A stretch of DNA of 64,000 nucleotides from an uncultured Spirochaetaceae bacterium (GTDB lineage: Bacteria > Spirochaetota > Spirochaetia > Sphaerochaetales > Sphaerochaetaceae). The stretch is taken from contig CALXOL010000008.1 of NCBI GenBank assembly GCA_944390015.1, positions 38,074-102,073 of the forward strand, written 5' to 3'. The position numbers and the translations under genes are program-made. Below the pieces are notes generated by a model. The model had not been told where the DNA came from. It ran no database searches and saw only the letters and a program-made list of their open reading frames with translations. Of the stretch, positions 54,256 through 62,835 are shown piece by piece (position 1 is the stretch's first letter; each line of letters starts with the position of its first letter).

Positions 54256-54271
54256 TATCAGATATCTGATA
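54256..54271. promoter_or_regulatory. 16-bp perfect palindromic operator
   Basis: TATCAGATATCTGATA, identical on both strands, 27 bases upstream of the KARI-like start and just after the gntR stop. An extra CAGATAT half-site overlaps on the left. The likely binder is the adjacent FCD-type GntR regulator. Confidence 0.7.
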
Positions 54272-54320
54272 CCTAAATCGTAAAACGGTATTCCCCATCT
54301 GTCAAGAAAAGAATTTTTTC

Positions 54321-55013
54321 TTATGACAGGGAAAGAATATACCAGCGGCTTAATGATGAATTGACGGCATTGATTACCTCATCCTTGTTCCTATTTAAGA
54401 TGGCATTGAAGATTGCCTCATGATCGGAGAGGACCAAGTCTGGGTGCTCTGAATTAGAGCGCTTTAAAGAGGCTTTGAAAAGCTCCATTATGGCTTTTCC
54501 TATTATGATTAAATACGGGTTATGTGTGCTTGCATAGATGAGGGAATGGAACTCCAGGTCATCGCTCAGCGTGGACATCCCCTTTCTTACATGCTCTGCA
54601 GTGGCATCTATATTCGCCCTAAGTCGGGCAATATCATCATCACTCGCCTTTTCAAGGCTTAAAAGCGATGCCGATATCTCAATCGATCTTCTGAATTCAA
54701 GCAGATCATCGCGGCTCTCATTGCTCTCCAGCGCAAGTTGGAACACTAAAGGATTTATTATCTCGGGATCAACTGTGGTTCGTACCTTATAGCCATTGCC
54801 CATGCTTACCTCTATATAGCCGAGGGCCTCAAGCATTTTCATCGCCTCACGGACACTGGACTTGCCGACACCGAACCTCTCTGCGAGGTCGCTCTCGGAT
54901 GGCAGGAACTCTCCTGGCCTCAGCTCTCCTGAGATTATTCCATCCTTGATGGAATCCATGACCACTCTGGATAACGATGTCTTTGCTACAGGTTTAATCC
55001 AACTTTTACTCAC
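54321..55013 (-). CDS. GntR-family transcriptional regulator with FCD domain
   Basis: A 230-residue regulator. Winged helix 10-80 with GELRPGEFLPSESDLAERFG and SSVREAMKMLEALG; FCD ligand domain 95-225 with LEFHSLIY for metal binding. It is upstream of, and on the same strand as, the KARI-like/gntP pair, with a 91-base gap holding a 16-base palindrome. It presumably represses them until a sugar acid is present. Confidence 0.9.
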   Translation of the reverse strand: MSKSWIKPVAKTSLSRVVMDSIKDGIISGELRPGEFLPSESDLAERFGVGKSSVREAMKMLEALGYIEVSMGNGYKVRTTVDPEIINPLVFQLALESNESRDDLLEFRRSIEISASLLSLEKASDDDIARLRANIDATAEHVRKGMSTLSDDLEFHSLIYASTHNPYLIIIGKAIMELFKASLKRSNSEHPDLVLSDHEAIFNAILNRNKDEVINAVNSSLSRWYILSLS

Positions 55014-55083
55014 AAAATGAATTCTAATGATAAAATCGCCTGTTGGCTAGAGAAAATGGACTGGGATATCAAATCTTTCAGCC

Positions 55084-56247
55084 TTAATTTTGCCGCCCTA
55101 TTTCCGCAATGGATGCAAATCCCCTTACCTTCATAGTATATTCATAGCCAGTCGGTATTATCGCAGCTTCCCCTTTTGAAAGAGAAACCACAGAATCCCT
55201 AGATGACAGCAGGACCTCTCCGCAAACAGTGAAAACGATGGCAAGCGTAGAGCCTGATACATGATAAGTCCCGTCCTTGGTTGTAGAGAGCTGAAAATCC
55301 TCTGATGGGGATGAAAAGAGAGTGCGGCCATAAGCATCCAAAGATGAAGGACTCTTAACAACCTGAAGCGTGGAGAAATCCATCACCCTCTTAAGCTCTT
55401 CAAGATCCACCCTCTTTCTCGTAAGCCCGCATCTTAGCACGTTATCAGAATCGTTCATGACCTCTATCCCGTTACCATGGATATAAGCATGCAGTGTCCC
55501 TGGATTTATAGCCAACGCCTCACCAACATCCAGATTCACTACATTCATCAGGTATGGAAAGATGCACCCTATATCAGAGCCGTACTCAGCTTGAGAAAGA
55601 AGTGAAATACCTTTTCTCGTCATAAAAGGCCCCGAGTAAAGTTCGGTTGAGGAAGCTGATAGAGTTTTCTTCATCTCTTCAATCAACTTAATACGTTTTT
55701 TATCCGAGAGTGCGAAAAGAGTGTTGAAGAGACTGAATATATCCTTGCAATCCGCTTCAAGATCCTCTTTATAGGAACAAGGGATGACAGCCTTCAAATC
55801 TTTTTCAATATCTGAGATATCCCTAAAGCCGCATAAAGCGGTCATGGGAGAGAGAGCAAGCACCATCTCGCTCTTACCGTTATCATCCTGATAGGAGACG
55901 GATAGCCCCTGTTCTCTATCCGCCCTCTCCCTCTTCCAGCCAGAGGAGGCCTCCTCCTTATTCGGATGACATTGGAGGGAAAGTGGTTTTTCCACAGCAA
56001 GAACCTTCATCAGCAGAGGAAGACGGCCGTTATAGCGATGATATAATTCACTTCCAAGATAAGACTCATCGTCATGGATAAGTGTAGATAATTTGATTTC
56101 ACCAGCATCGGCATCGCCAAGGTGATGGGCTCCAAACCAGAGCTCGGCCTGTGCCTCTCCCGTGTATCCGCCAATCAGTGAAGGGATGAAATCACTATTA
56201 CCCCAAGCATAGTTTTTCACGACTCCCTTTATCTTTCTTATGCCCAT
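55084..56247 (-). CDS. manA: mannose-6-phosphate isomerase, class I
   Basis: A 387-residue type I phosphomannose isomerase: N-terminal KNYAWGNSDFIP, ELWFGAHHLGDA, zinc ligands in LSLQCHPNKEEA (Gln, His), and a further His in GTLHAYIHGNGIEVM with the active-site segment SDNVLRCGLTRKRVD. It interconverts mannose-6-phosphate and fructose-6-phosphate in the cytoplasm. Single-gene unit; the start at 56247 is the only good one. Confidence 0.92.
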   Translation of the reverse strand: MGIRKIKGVVKNYAWGNSDFIPSLIGGYTGEAQAELWFGAHHLGDADAGEIKLSTLIHDDESYLGSELYHRYNGRLPLLMKVLAVEKPLSLQCHPNKEEASSGWKRERADREQGLSVSYQDDNGKSEMVLALSPMTALCGFRDISDIEKDLKAVIPCSYKEDLEADCKDIFSLFNTLFALSDKKRIKLIEEMKKTLSASSTELYSGPFMTRKGISLLSQAEYGSDIGCIFPYLMNVVNLDVGEALAINPGTLHAYIHGNGIEVMNDSDNVLRCGLTRKRVDLEELKRVMDFSTLQVVKSPSSLDAYGRTLFSSPSEDFQLSTTKDGTYHVSGSTLAIVFTVCGEVLLSSRDSVVSLSKGEAAIIPTGYEYTMKVRGFASIAEIGRQN

Positions 56248-56338
56248 GGCATGGAGTATAGCATAACGGGATATTCTTCTCCATACAAATCACAAACTCT
56301 GTAAGGAATTTGCAAGAATGATAAGAGAAAAAAAACAA

Positions 56339-56368
56339 TTGACCTGATGTCCGACAAAGTCCGATTAT
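56339..56368 (+). promoter_or_regulatory. possible promoter of the nucleotidase gene
   Basis: TTGACC at 56339-56344 and GATTAT at 56363-56368, spaced 18 bases, 24 bases before the start codon. The -10 is imperfect. Confidence 0.35.
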
Positions 56369-56391
56369 ATTTATGACCAAGGAGGGTCAAA

Positions 56392-58008
56392 ATGAGAACA
56401 ACAATGAAAAAACTTATTGCTCTGACAGTTCTTGCATTGTTCGCCATCACGGCAGTCTTTGCCGCAGATCTTACAGGTAAGACGGTAATTCTCCACTCAA
56501 ACGATGTTCACGGCTCAATCGCAGGCTATGCGAACATCGCCCAGCTCAGAAATGAGGCTGAGGCAGCCGGAGCGGAGGTCATACTCGTGGACGCTGGTGA
56601 TTTCAGCCAGGGAACGACATATGTAAGCACATCAAAAGGACTTGATGCCATTACGATGATGAATGCAGCAGGTTACGATGTCGCCACACTTGGAAACCAC
56701 GAGTTCGATTATGGCTATGCACAGCTCAAATCAAACCTTGAGAATGCAGAATTCCAAGTAATATGTGCTAATGTACTCGATGAGAGCGGAAATACGATCT
56801 ACCCCGCATACACGATCATCACGACAGAGAGCGGAATGAAGATCGCATTCATCGGCTTTGAGACTCCAGAAGCACAGACAAAGGCAAATCCTGCTCTGAT
56901 TAAGGGACTTACATTCCTTTCTGAAGATGAGCTTTATGCAGTGGCTGAGGAGAACATTGAAAAAGTAAAGGCAGAAGGTGCGGATCTCGTAATCGCACTC
57001 TCCCATCTCGGAGTGGATGCAGAATCAAAGCCAAACAGGTCCTTAGATCTCTATGCAAACACAACTGGCTTTGATTTCATCATCGACGGACACTCACACA
57101 CGGTCATGACTGAGGGAGAGAACGGAGAGCCTATCCAGTCAACAGGAACGGCATTCGCAAACATCGGAGTCATCGTAATCGATAACGCGACAAAGACGAT
57201 TGAGGATAACTATCTCAAGAGTGTAAGCCATGATGAGGATGGAACGACGGTCTATGACATTGCAAACGACGTAGCGGTATCCGGGTATGCCCAGGAAATC
57301 ATGGACAGGGTAAACGGAGAGTATAACATCGTTTTTGCACAGTCCCTCGTAAATCTCAACGGAGAGAGGGATCCCGGTAACAGGACTGAGGAGACAAACC
57401 TCGGAGATCTTGTCGCGGATGCCATCATGTGGACTGTTTTAAAGGATGAGGGAAGCCTCTCTGTTGACACGGCAAATGCGGTTGCCATCGTAAACGGCGG
57501 TGGAATCAGGGCAGCTATCAACAGCGGAAGCATCACCAAAAAGGATGTAAACACAGTCCTCCCATTCGGAAACACGATCACTGTCGTATATGTAACAGGA
57601 GCCGAACTTCTTGAGGCACTTGAAGCATCAACATACTGCACACCAACCGCAGTTGGAGGATTCCCACAGGTAGCGGGAATTGAGTTCACAGTAGATACGA
57701 CTAAGGCGTATGACAGCAATGCTGAGACATATCCTGCATCTACATACTATGGACCTGCATCAATCAACAGGGTTACGATCAACAGTGTCAATGGAAATGA
57801 ATTCGATGAGGATGCGACATATGCGGTAATCACAAACGACTTCATGGCCGCTGGTGGTGACACATACTACGCTTTCGCTTCCTCAGAGAACAAATTCGAC
57901 ACAGGCATTCCTCTGGATGAAGCTGTCATGGCATACATCACAGACCATCTTGGAGGCGTTGTCGGTGAAGATTATGCATCTGCTAAGGGACGCATCCATA
58001 TAATCTAA
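56392..58008 (+). CDS. secreted 5'-nucleotidase / 2',3'-cyclic phosphodiesterase (UshA-type)
   Basis: A 538-residue exported metallophosphoesterase. Signal peptide 1-23 ends in VFAAD. The N-terminal two-metal domain has ILHSNDVHGSI, VDAGDFSQG, TLGNHEFDYG and DGHSHTV. The C-terminal 5_nucleotid_C domain begins near 310 (NLGDLVADAIMW) and has the substrate pocket NGGGIRAAI and TNDFMAAGGDTY. It should release phosphate and nucleosides from external nucleotides. AAGGAGG precedes the ATG at 56392; the next ATG four codons on is an alternative. A strong terminator follows. Confidence 0.9.
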   Translation: MRTTMKKLIALTVLALFAITAVFAADLTGKTVILHSNDVHGSIAGYANIAQLRNEAEAAGAEVILVDAGDFSQGTTYVSTSKGLDAITMMNAAGYDVATLGNHEFDYGYAQLKSNLENAEFQVICANVLDESGNTIYPAYTIITTESGMKIAFIGFETPEAQTKANPALIKGLTFLSEDELYAVAEENIEKVKAEGADLVIALSHLGVDAESKPNRSLDLYANTTGFDFIIDGHSHTVMTEGENGEPIQSTGTAFANIGVIVIDNATKTIEDNYLKSVSHDEDGTTVYDIANDVAVSGYAQEIMDRVNGEYNIVFAQSLVNLNGERDPGNRTEETNLGDLVADAIMWTVLKDEGSLSVDTANAVAIVNGGGIRAAINSGSITKKDVNTVLPFGNTITVVYVTGAELLEALEASTYCTPTAVGGFPQVAGIEFTVDTTKAYDSNAETYPASTYYGPASINRVTINSVNGNEFDEDATYAVITNDFMAAGGDTYYAFASSENKFDTGIPLDEAVMAYITDHLGGVVGEDYASAKGRIHII

Positions 58009-58022
58009 AAGATGAACAATTA

Positions 58023-58050
58023 AGGCCTGCTACGTGCAGGCCTATTTTAT
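58023..58050. terminator. bidirectional terminator
   Basis: AGGCCTGC/GCAGGCCT perfect eight-pair stem, five-base loop, then ATTTTATT on the plus strand. It lies between the nucleotidase and the leftward-read sugar isomerase and probably serves both. Confidence 0.8.
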
Positions 58051-59468
58051 TACTTTGTAACAATTTCTACCGGGACATCGAGTATTTTCGCAACTTTGCA
58101 TATCGTATCGATATGACGCCCTGAGGCGGCTGCAAAGTGATGGGTAGGACCGCACTCGCTCCAACGTGAGACAAACTCCTTTGCACCACAGGAGAATCTA
58201 GTCCTCATATTCGTATCCCCGAAGTTGAGGATCTTACCATCCTCGTTAACCCCTTCTGCCACAACGAACTTAAAATGCCCATCCCCATCCTGTGTGATTG
58301 CTAGATACGTGACGGGACCAAGGTGTGGATAGAACTGCGTGAGATAGCCTCCACCTGTCTTACCATGGAAGACTTTCACAATCTTCATCGTAGGCTTTTT
58401 CTCAGAGATGTCGGCATCCCCTGAGCCACTGTGCCCGATGATTGCAATATCATCATTGAAATCAATCGAATACATCTCTGCAAGCTGTCCCATTCCTGAA
58501 ATCGTCTTGAGAATGCTCATGGCCATGGCGACCTTCATATCCCCTTCTACAGCACAGGCCGTTCCCTGCTTGATCAGCATTGAGAAAGCGGGTATGAGCA
58601 TGCTGTCCAGGACACCGGCCTTTCCCGTGGCAAAACCATCATAATGTGAGGCGATCAGGCCAAGCTTCTCATCTTTAACCCACTTTTCAAACGCAACGAC
58701 GTATTTCGCCATCTCCCAGACTTCTTCCACGCTGCCGCCACCTTCTATGTCGAAAGTGTCGAGAATCTCCTCAGCCTTATTCCTTACGGCACTCTCATCT
58801 GAGATATTATCGGCAATCGCCCACATCTTCTCCCAGTCAAACTGCTTTGTATAAAGCCCCATCCTTCTATATAGATTCGATTCGTCTATGTATAGATCCA
58901 TCATTCCTGGATAAGGTCTTCCTATCTGAGCGATGTTGGTATCACGGAATCTCCTTCTCACCTGGGCTGCACGGCACCAGGCTTCGATCTCCCTCTCAAC
59001 ATCTTCGTCCCCGCCTTCAACAACGCCCGTGATGACCGCATGACGCTTTCCAAATCTCTCAAGATCCGCAACCATCTCCCCTACGGCTCCGCAAGCATAT
59101 CCCTTTCCAAGCCACGTAGCGATATCGGTATTGTCATAATCCAACGCTTTGAGCTTCTGAAGGTTTACAAGTACAACGGGAACATCGAGGTCTTTTATTG
59201 CAGGAAGCATGTTATACGATGTCGCATAGGTTAAAAGCTGCATGATGACGAGATCAACATCCGCAGCCCTGAAAAGACTGCCAGCCTCCTGTGCCTGCTC
59301 TTTTGTCGTGACCATGCCGCCATCAATGATTTCGACAGTATGAGGAAGAGTCTGCTTAAAAGCCTCATACTGACTCTCAAATTCCGCCCTGAGTGTCGGG
59401 AATTGAGGAAGATAAGCACCAAGTGCGATTGAAAATACACCGATTCTAGCTTTTGTTTCTACTAACAT
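58050..59468 (-). CDS. L-fucose/L-arabinose isomerase-family ketose isomerase
   Basis: A 472-residue protein of the FucI/AraA superfamily. The N-terminal Rossmann domain includes VIMQLLTYATSYNM, the middle has the metal-site Glu in AVEGDMKVAMAM, and the C-terminus has the His pair in GPTHHFAAASGRH. It shares an operon with rhamnulokinase, rhamnulose-1-phosphate aldolase and rhamnose mutarotase, so the natural substrate is probably L-rhamnose or a related deoxy sugar, although ordinary RhaA is a different family. The ATG at 59468 follows GAGGAG; the in-frame extension to 59543 would overlap the aldolase gene by 62 bases. Confidence 0.82.
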   Translation of the reverse strand: MLVETKARIGVFSIALGAYLPQFPTLRAEFESQYEAFKQTLPHTVEIIDGGMVTTKEQAQEAGSLFRAADVDLVIMQLLTYATSYNMLPAIKDLDVPVVLVNLQKLKALDYDNTDIATWLGKGYACGAVGEMVADLERFGKRHAVITGVVEGGDEDVEREIEAWCRAAQVRRRFRDTNIAQIGRPYPGMMDLYIDESNLYRRMGLYTKQFDWEKMWAIADNISDESAVRNKAEEILDTFDIEGGGSVEEVWEMAKYVVAFEKWVKDEKLGLIASHYDGFATGKAGVLDSMLIPAFSMLIKQGTACAVEGDMKVAMAMSILKTISGMGQLAEMYSIDFNDDIAIIGHSGSGDADISEKKPTMKIVKVFHGKTGGGYLTQFYPHLGPVTYLAITQDGDGHFKFVVAEGVNEDGKILNFGDTNMRTRFSCGAKEFVSRWSECGPTHHFAAASGRHIDTICKVAKILDVPVEIVTK

Positions 59469-59481
59469 GTAAGCACTCTCC

Positions 59482-60276
59482 TCAGATGAAATCCTTGTTA
59501 AGCTGCACACCGAACGCATCGGCAAGCCTTCCCAGCTCATCATCCGTGATAGTACGGACTATTCCCGCGCTCTTTGCCTTAAGATAGATCTCGGCGGCCT
59601 TCTCTATCGTATGGATAAGACCAAATGTCTCATCAAAATCATTTCCACTTCCGAAAATCCCGTGGAATGTCCAGATAACGGCACGGTACGATGAGATCAG
59701 CTTAGCTGTCTCAATTCCGATATCGATTGACCCCGGCACCATCCAGTCCACGACACCGACACCCTCAGGGAATACGACGGCGCACTCGGTCTCACTCTGC
59801 CAGAGAATCCTGGAATAAGTCCTCGCATCGGGCTCAATGGTATAGGTAAGTGCCGTGATATTAGCCGGATGCGCATGATAGATCACACGACAGGATCCAT
59901 TCGTAGCCTTCATGCGCTCAAGATGATTCATCAGATGAGTTGGGATCTCACTGGTAGGTTTAGCCCCATCCTCAAGCCCCCAGAGTATGTCATAGCCCGA
60001 TCCTTTTGAATCGATGCGGATTATTCCTATGTTCTTTTCAGGAGCAAGAGGAACATTTCTCATATACTTTCCCGATCCTGTAACCGTGAAATAAGAGCCT
60101 GCGAGCTCCGGTACGCTGAAAGGCATATCATAATGTCGGCCGTTCCTGCAGAATTTCGACTCCACTGCCTTTACATCCTCATCCGTCATGCGGTATGAGA
60201 GATTCCCACCATTTCTTTCGTGCCATCCCTGAAGAAAGCCGTCATAGCACATACGTATAAAATCATCTAGAAACAT
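59482..60276 (-). CDS. rhaD: rhamnulose-1-phosphate aldolase
   Basis: A 264-residue class II aldolase of the RhaD/adducin group. Zinc ligands are in VIYHAHPANI (two His) and FHGIFGSG (His), with the catalytic Glu in FPEGVGV; GWHERNGGNLSYR near the N-terminus binds phosphate. It cleaves rhamnulose-1-phosphate to dihydroxyacetone phosphate and lactaldehyde. The start at 60276 is set six bases after GGAGG. It overlaps nothing and sits 16 bases after rhaB. Confidence 0.9.
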   Translation of the reverse strand: MFLDDFIRMCYDGFLQGWHERNGGNLSYRMTDEDVKAVESKFCRNGRHYDMPFSVPELAGSYFTVTGSGKYMRNVPLAPEKNIGIIRIDSKGSGYDILWGLEDGAKPTSEIPTHLMNHLERMKATNGSCRVIYHAHPANITALTYTIEPDARTYSRILWQSETECAVVFPEGVGVVDWMVPGSIDIGIETAKLISSYRAVIWTFHGIFGSGNDFDETFGLIHTIEKAAEIYLKAKSAGIVRTITDDELGRLADAFGVQLNKDFI

Positions 60277-60292
60277 CATATTCCTCCAATAT

Positions 60293-61645
60293 CTACCCCT
60301 GATAGGTAGCAATCCTTACTGATTTTCTTAATATATCATTCTTTTCTGTATTATTGATTTCTCCTGTCGCAATCATCTGATAAAGGAGATTGCCTATCGC
60401 CGTCCCCTCATCTGGCCCTGCGGTAACGGTCCGTCCCGTATAATCCCTGGTCAGGCTATTGAGAAAATCATCCTTACTTCCGCCACCGACTATCGCTATT
60501 GAACTGAAGGCACGCCCCGTGATTTCCTCTAATTCCGCTATTGTTTTACGGTAAGTCAGAGCCAGCGAGTGATAAACCGAGCTGGCAAGCTCTCCATAGG
60601 AAGCTAGAGCAACACCAAGAGCATCCTTGATCTCATCCGTCATGGAGGAAGGGGACAAAAATCTTTCGTCTGTCGCATCAAATGTTCCAATCAATCGCGC
60701 TTTTCTAGCCTCTCTTTCAAGCTCATCAAAAGTTAGCCCTGATTCCGATCTAAGGCGCTGAAGTATCCACGTTCCCATGATATTCTTTATCAGCCTGATC
60801 GTGTTATCCACTCCCCCTTCATTTGAAAGGTTTGCCCTCATTGCCTTCTCATTTACAACGGGACTATTCTCAACAGATCCCATAATCGACCATGTACCGG
60901 ATGAGAGATAAATACCATCGCTCTCGAGCGGAGCACCTACCACGGCAGAAGCTGAATCATGGGATGGGGCAAGAAGAAGGGTCGGTCTATACCCTATGGC
61001 GTCAATTACCTCTTTTCTAAGTTTTCCAACAATCATCCCCGGCTCAGAAGGCTTCATGAAAAGGCGGGATGGAAGATTAAGACTCTCTATGAGCTCATAA
61101 TCCCAGCTCCTCTTCCATGGATCGAGAAGATTCGTTGTTGTTGCGAATGTGTATTCCTGCTGGATACATCCAGTGAGCCTGAATGCCAGGTAATCGGGAA
61201 CGAAGAGCAGAGCTGAGGCGCTATCGAGATAGTCAGGATGATTCTCCTTCAGTGATAATAGTTGATAAACGGTATTGAACTTCTGCTTTTGAATACCCGT
61301 ACGCCTATAAAGTTCCTCCTGGTCAGGCCAGAGCCTAAGCTGCTCAGTCCTGGAATCACGATACGAGACGGATTTTCCTATTATCCTGCCATTCTTATCC
61401 AAAAGGACGAAATCGACACCCCATGTATCTATTGCGATGTAATCCGCACTCCCTGCTTTCTTTAGGCCTTCTACAATCTCTAAATAGAGAGCCTCAAGAT
61501 CCCATACAAGAGTGCCATCCTCATCTGGGCGGCATCCATTGGCAAACCTGTGGACAGTCTCAAGGGTCAAAGCCCCATCTCCGCTAAGATAGCCTTTTAG
61601 GATCTTTCCGCTGGAGGCACCTATGTCAACTGCAAGATAAACCAT
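60293..61645 (-). CDS. rhaB: rhamnulokinase
   Basis: A 450-residue FGGY-superfamily kinase: LAVDIGASSGKILKG phosphate-binding start, AIDTWGVDFVLLD, and the ATP-site IVGGGSKDDFLN near 390. The N-terminal pattern and the partner genes specify rhamnulokinase. ATG codons lie at 61648 and 61645; the second is better spaced from GGGGGA. It phosphorylates rhamnulose for the aldolase encoded next. Confidence 0.9.
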   Translation of the reverse strand: MVYLAVDIGASSGKILKGYLSGDGALTLETVHRFANGCRPDEDGTLVWDLEALYLEIVEGLKKAGSADYIAIDTWGVDFVLLDKNGRIIGKSVSYRDSRTEQLRLWPDQEELYRRTGIQKQKFNTVYQLLSLKENHPDYLDSASALLFVPDYLAFRLTGCIQQEYTFATTTNLLDPWKRSWDYELIESLNLPSRLFMKPSEPGMIVGKLRKEVIDAIGYRPTLLLAPSHDSASAVVGAPLESDGIYLSSGTWSIMGSVENSPVVNEKAMRANLSNEGGVDNTIRLIKNIMGTWILQRLRSESGLTFDELEREARKARLIGTFDATDERFLSPSSMTDEIKDALGVALASYGELASSVYHSLALTYRKTIAELEEITGRAFSSIAIVGGGSKDDFLNSLTRDYTGRTVTAGPDEGTAIGNLLYQMIATGEINNTEKNDILRKSVRIATYQG

Positions 61646-61654
61646 CATTCCCCC

Positions 61655-61975
61655 TTAATCCATATGGAAAACTTCTTTCAAAGGAACTGACACAGGGGAA
61701 TCATCCTCATTGGTATCCATCAGATCCTTCATATAGCTCCACCATCTTTTTATTATCTCTTCTCCTCCGAGATCCTGAGAGCCGGACTCTCCCCTTGTTC
61801 GCTGAAAGGCAAAGAGGTTGCCAGTCTCCTTATCAAGAAATATGGAGTAGTCGTATACGCCGCTTTGAGAGAGCAATTCCTTCACTTCAGTCCATATCTC
61901 ACGGTGCCGCCTCTCATACTCCGCCTCACACCCCGGCTTAAGATGCATACGGAAAGCCATTCTTTCATCACTCAT
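61655..61975 (-). CDS. rhaM: L-rhamnose mutarotase
   Basis: A 106-residue RhaM-family protein: AFRMHLKPGCEAEYERRHREIWTEV near the N-terminus (spanning residues 6-30), YDYSIFLDKETGNLFAF with the active-site Tyr, and the C-terminal RWWSYMKDLMD. It speeds conversion between rhamnose anomers. The ATG at 61975 follows GGAGGTGACT; an earlier ATG at 61987 has no ribosome site. Nine bases ahead of rhaB. Confidence 0.9.
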   Translation of the reverse strand: MSDERMAFRMHLKPGCEAEYERRHREIWTEVKELLSQSGVYDYSIFLDKETGNLFAFQRTRGESGSQDLGGEEIIKRWWSYMKDLMDTNEDDSPVSVPLKEVFHMD

Positions 61976-62009
61976 AGTCACCTCCATTTGAATATCTTAG
62001 CCGAAGATT

Positions 62010-62603
62010 TCATCGAGTGAAACTTTTTATTGCCGCATTCTCTACTTCAGCACAGTTCAGGAACCTGTCAAGATAAGCCTTGAAGCCAAGCTTCTCTTCC
62101 TCTGTAGCCATGGTCTCTTCCACAGTTACATCACTAAATGCCTGATTATCAAGATAGGAAGGCAGATCCACTTCTGCACCATCGGCGCAATAGGATGCGA
62201 GCAATGCCATACCGTACGGCCCGCCTTCTCCTGCGGTCGTCATGGTACAAACAGGTGCGTTCAAAGCCGCAGATAGATATCTTTGTGCAACTTCCTTCAC
62301 ACGGAAAAGTCCGCCATGGGCCATCAGTCTTGTTATCTTCACGTCCTCCGCATCAAGAATCCTCATTCCATAGGCAAGAGAAGTAAAGGCAGAATAAAGA
62401 TGCGCCCTTATGAAGGATGCGAGTGTAAGCCTGCTTCCAGATGGACGGAGGAAAACGGGCACACCGTCATCATTGAATCCAGTAACCGGCTCCCCTGATA
62501 TATAGTTATACACACTCAGCCCATCACAATCGGCACTACCTTCCAGGCTTTTTTTGTACAGCGATTCAAATAGATGGTTCATATCATCATCCCCACGCAA
62601 CAT
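62010..62603 (-). pseudogene. FGGY-family carbohydrate kinase, C-terminal remnant
   Basis: About 195 residues that match only the C-terminal third of AraB/xylulokinase-type FGGY kinases: DMNHLFESLYKKSLEG, SVYNYISGEPVTGF and the ATP-site MAHGGLFRVKEVAQRYLSAALN with TAGEGGPYGMALLAS. A full enzyme needs roughly 300 more residues upstream, and the coding likeness stops abruptly at the SMLRG codons near 62603. The fragment leads the rhamnose operon, so the lost DNA may have included the promoter. The ATG at 62603 has no purposeful ribosome site. Confidence 0.8.
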
Positions 62604-62748
62604 GCTTGGACAATTACATAAAAAGGGTGGTAAACCCGTGTTCCCAAACCCGTACTCCTTCGTACCAAGGGATGAGGACTACAGCCCCGATTATGATACT
62701 GTGGACTACGGACTACTCGATAGTGTAGTGCTGGAAGTAACAGAATGA
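62602..62748 (+). other. short plus-strand open frame of possible foreign origin
   Basis: A 48-codon frame that begins at the break in the kinase remnant and ends at TGA just before the hairpin. Its product (with NPYSFVPRDEDY and a strand-like LLDSVVLEVTE end) looks protein-like and reminds me of the opening of some RAMP-type Cas proteins, but the likeness is slight and no CRISPR repeats or other cas genes are here. It may be the scrap of whatever replaced the kinase 5' end. Confidence 0.25.
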
Positions 62749-62787
62749 AAACGAAAAGACCTCTTTTTGCTTGCAAAGGGAGGTCTT
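62747..62787 (-). terminator. Rho-independent terminator of the MBL-fold hydrolase gene
   Basis: AAGACCTC/GAGGTCTT stem with inner TTTGC/GCAAA pairs, followed on the minus strand by TTTTCGTTTTC. It stands between the hydrolase gene and the kinase remnant, isolating the rhamnose operon from upstream reading. Confidence 0.8.
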
Positions 62788-62835
62788 CTCTCATCCAAAT
62801 GAATTCTTGCCTATAGCGAGGCAAAATGGTACAAA

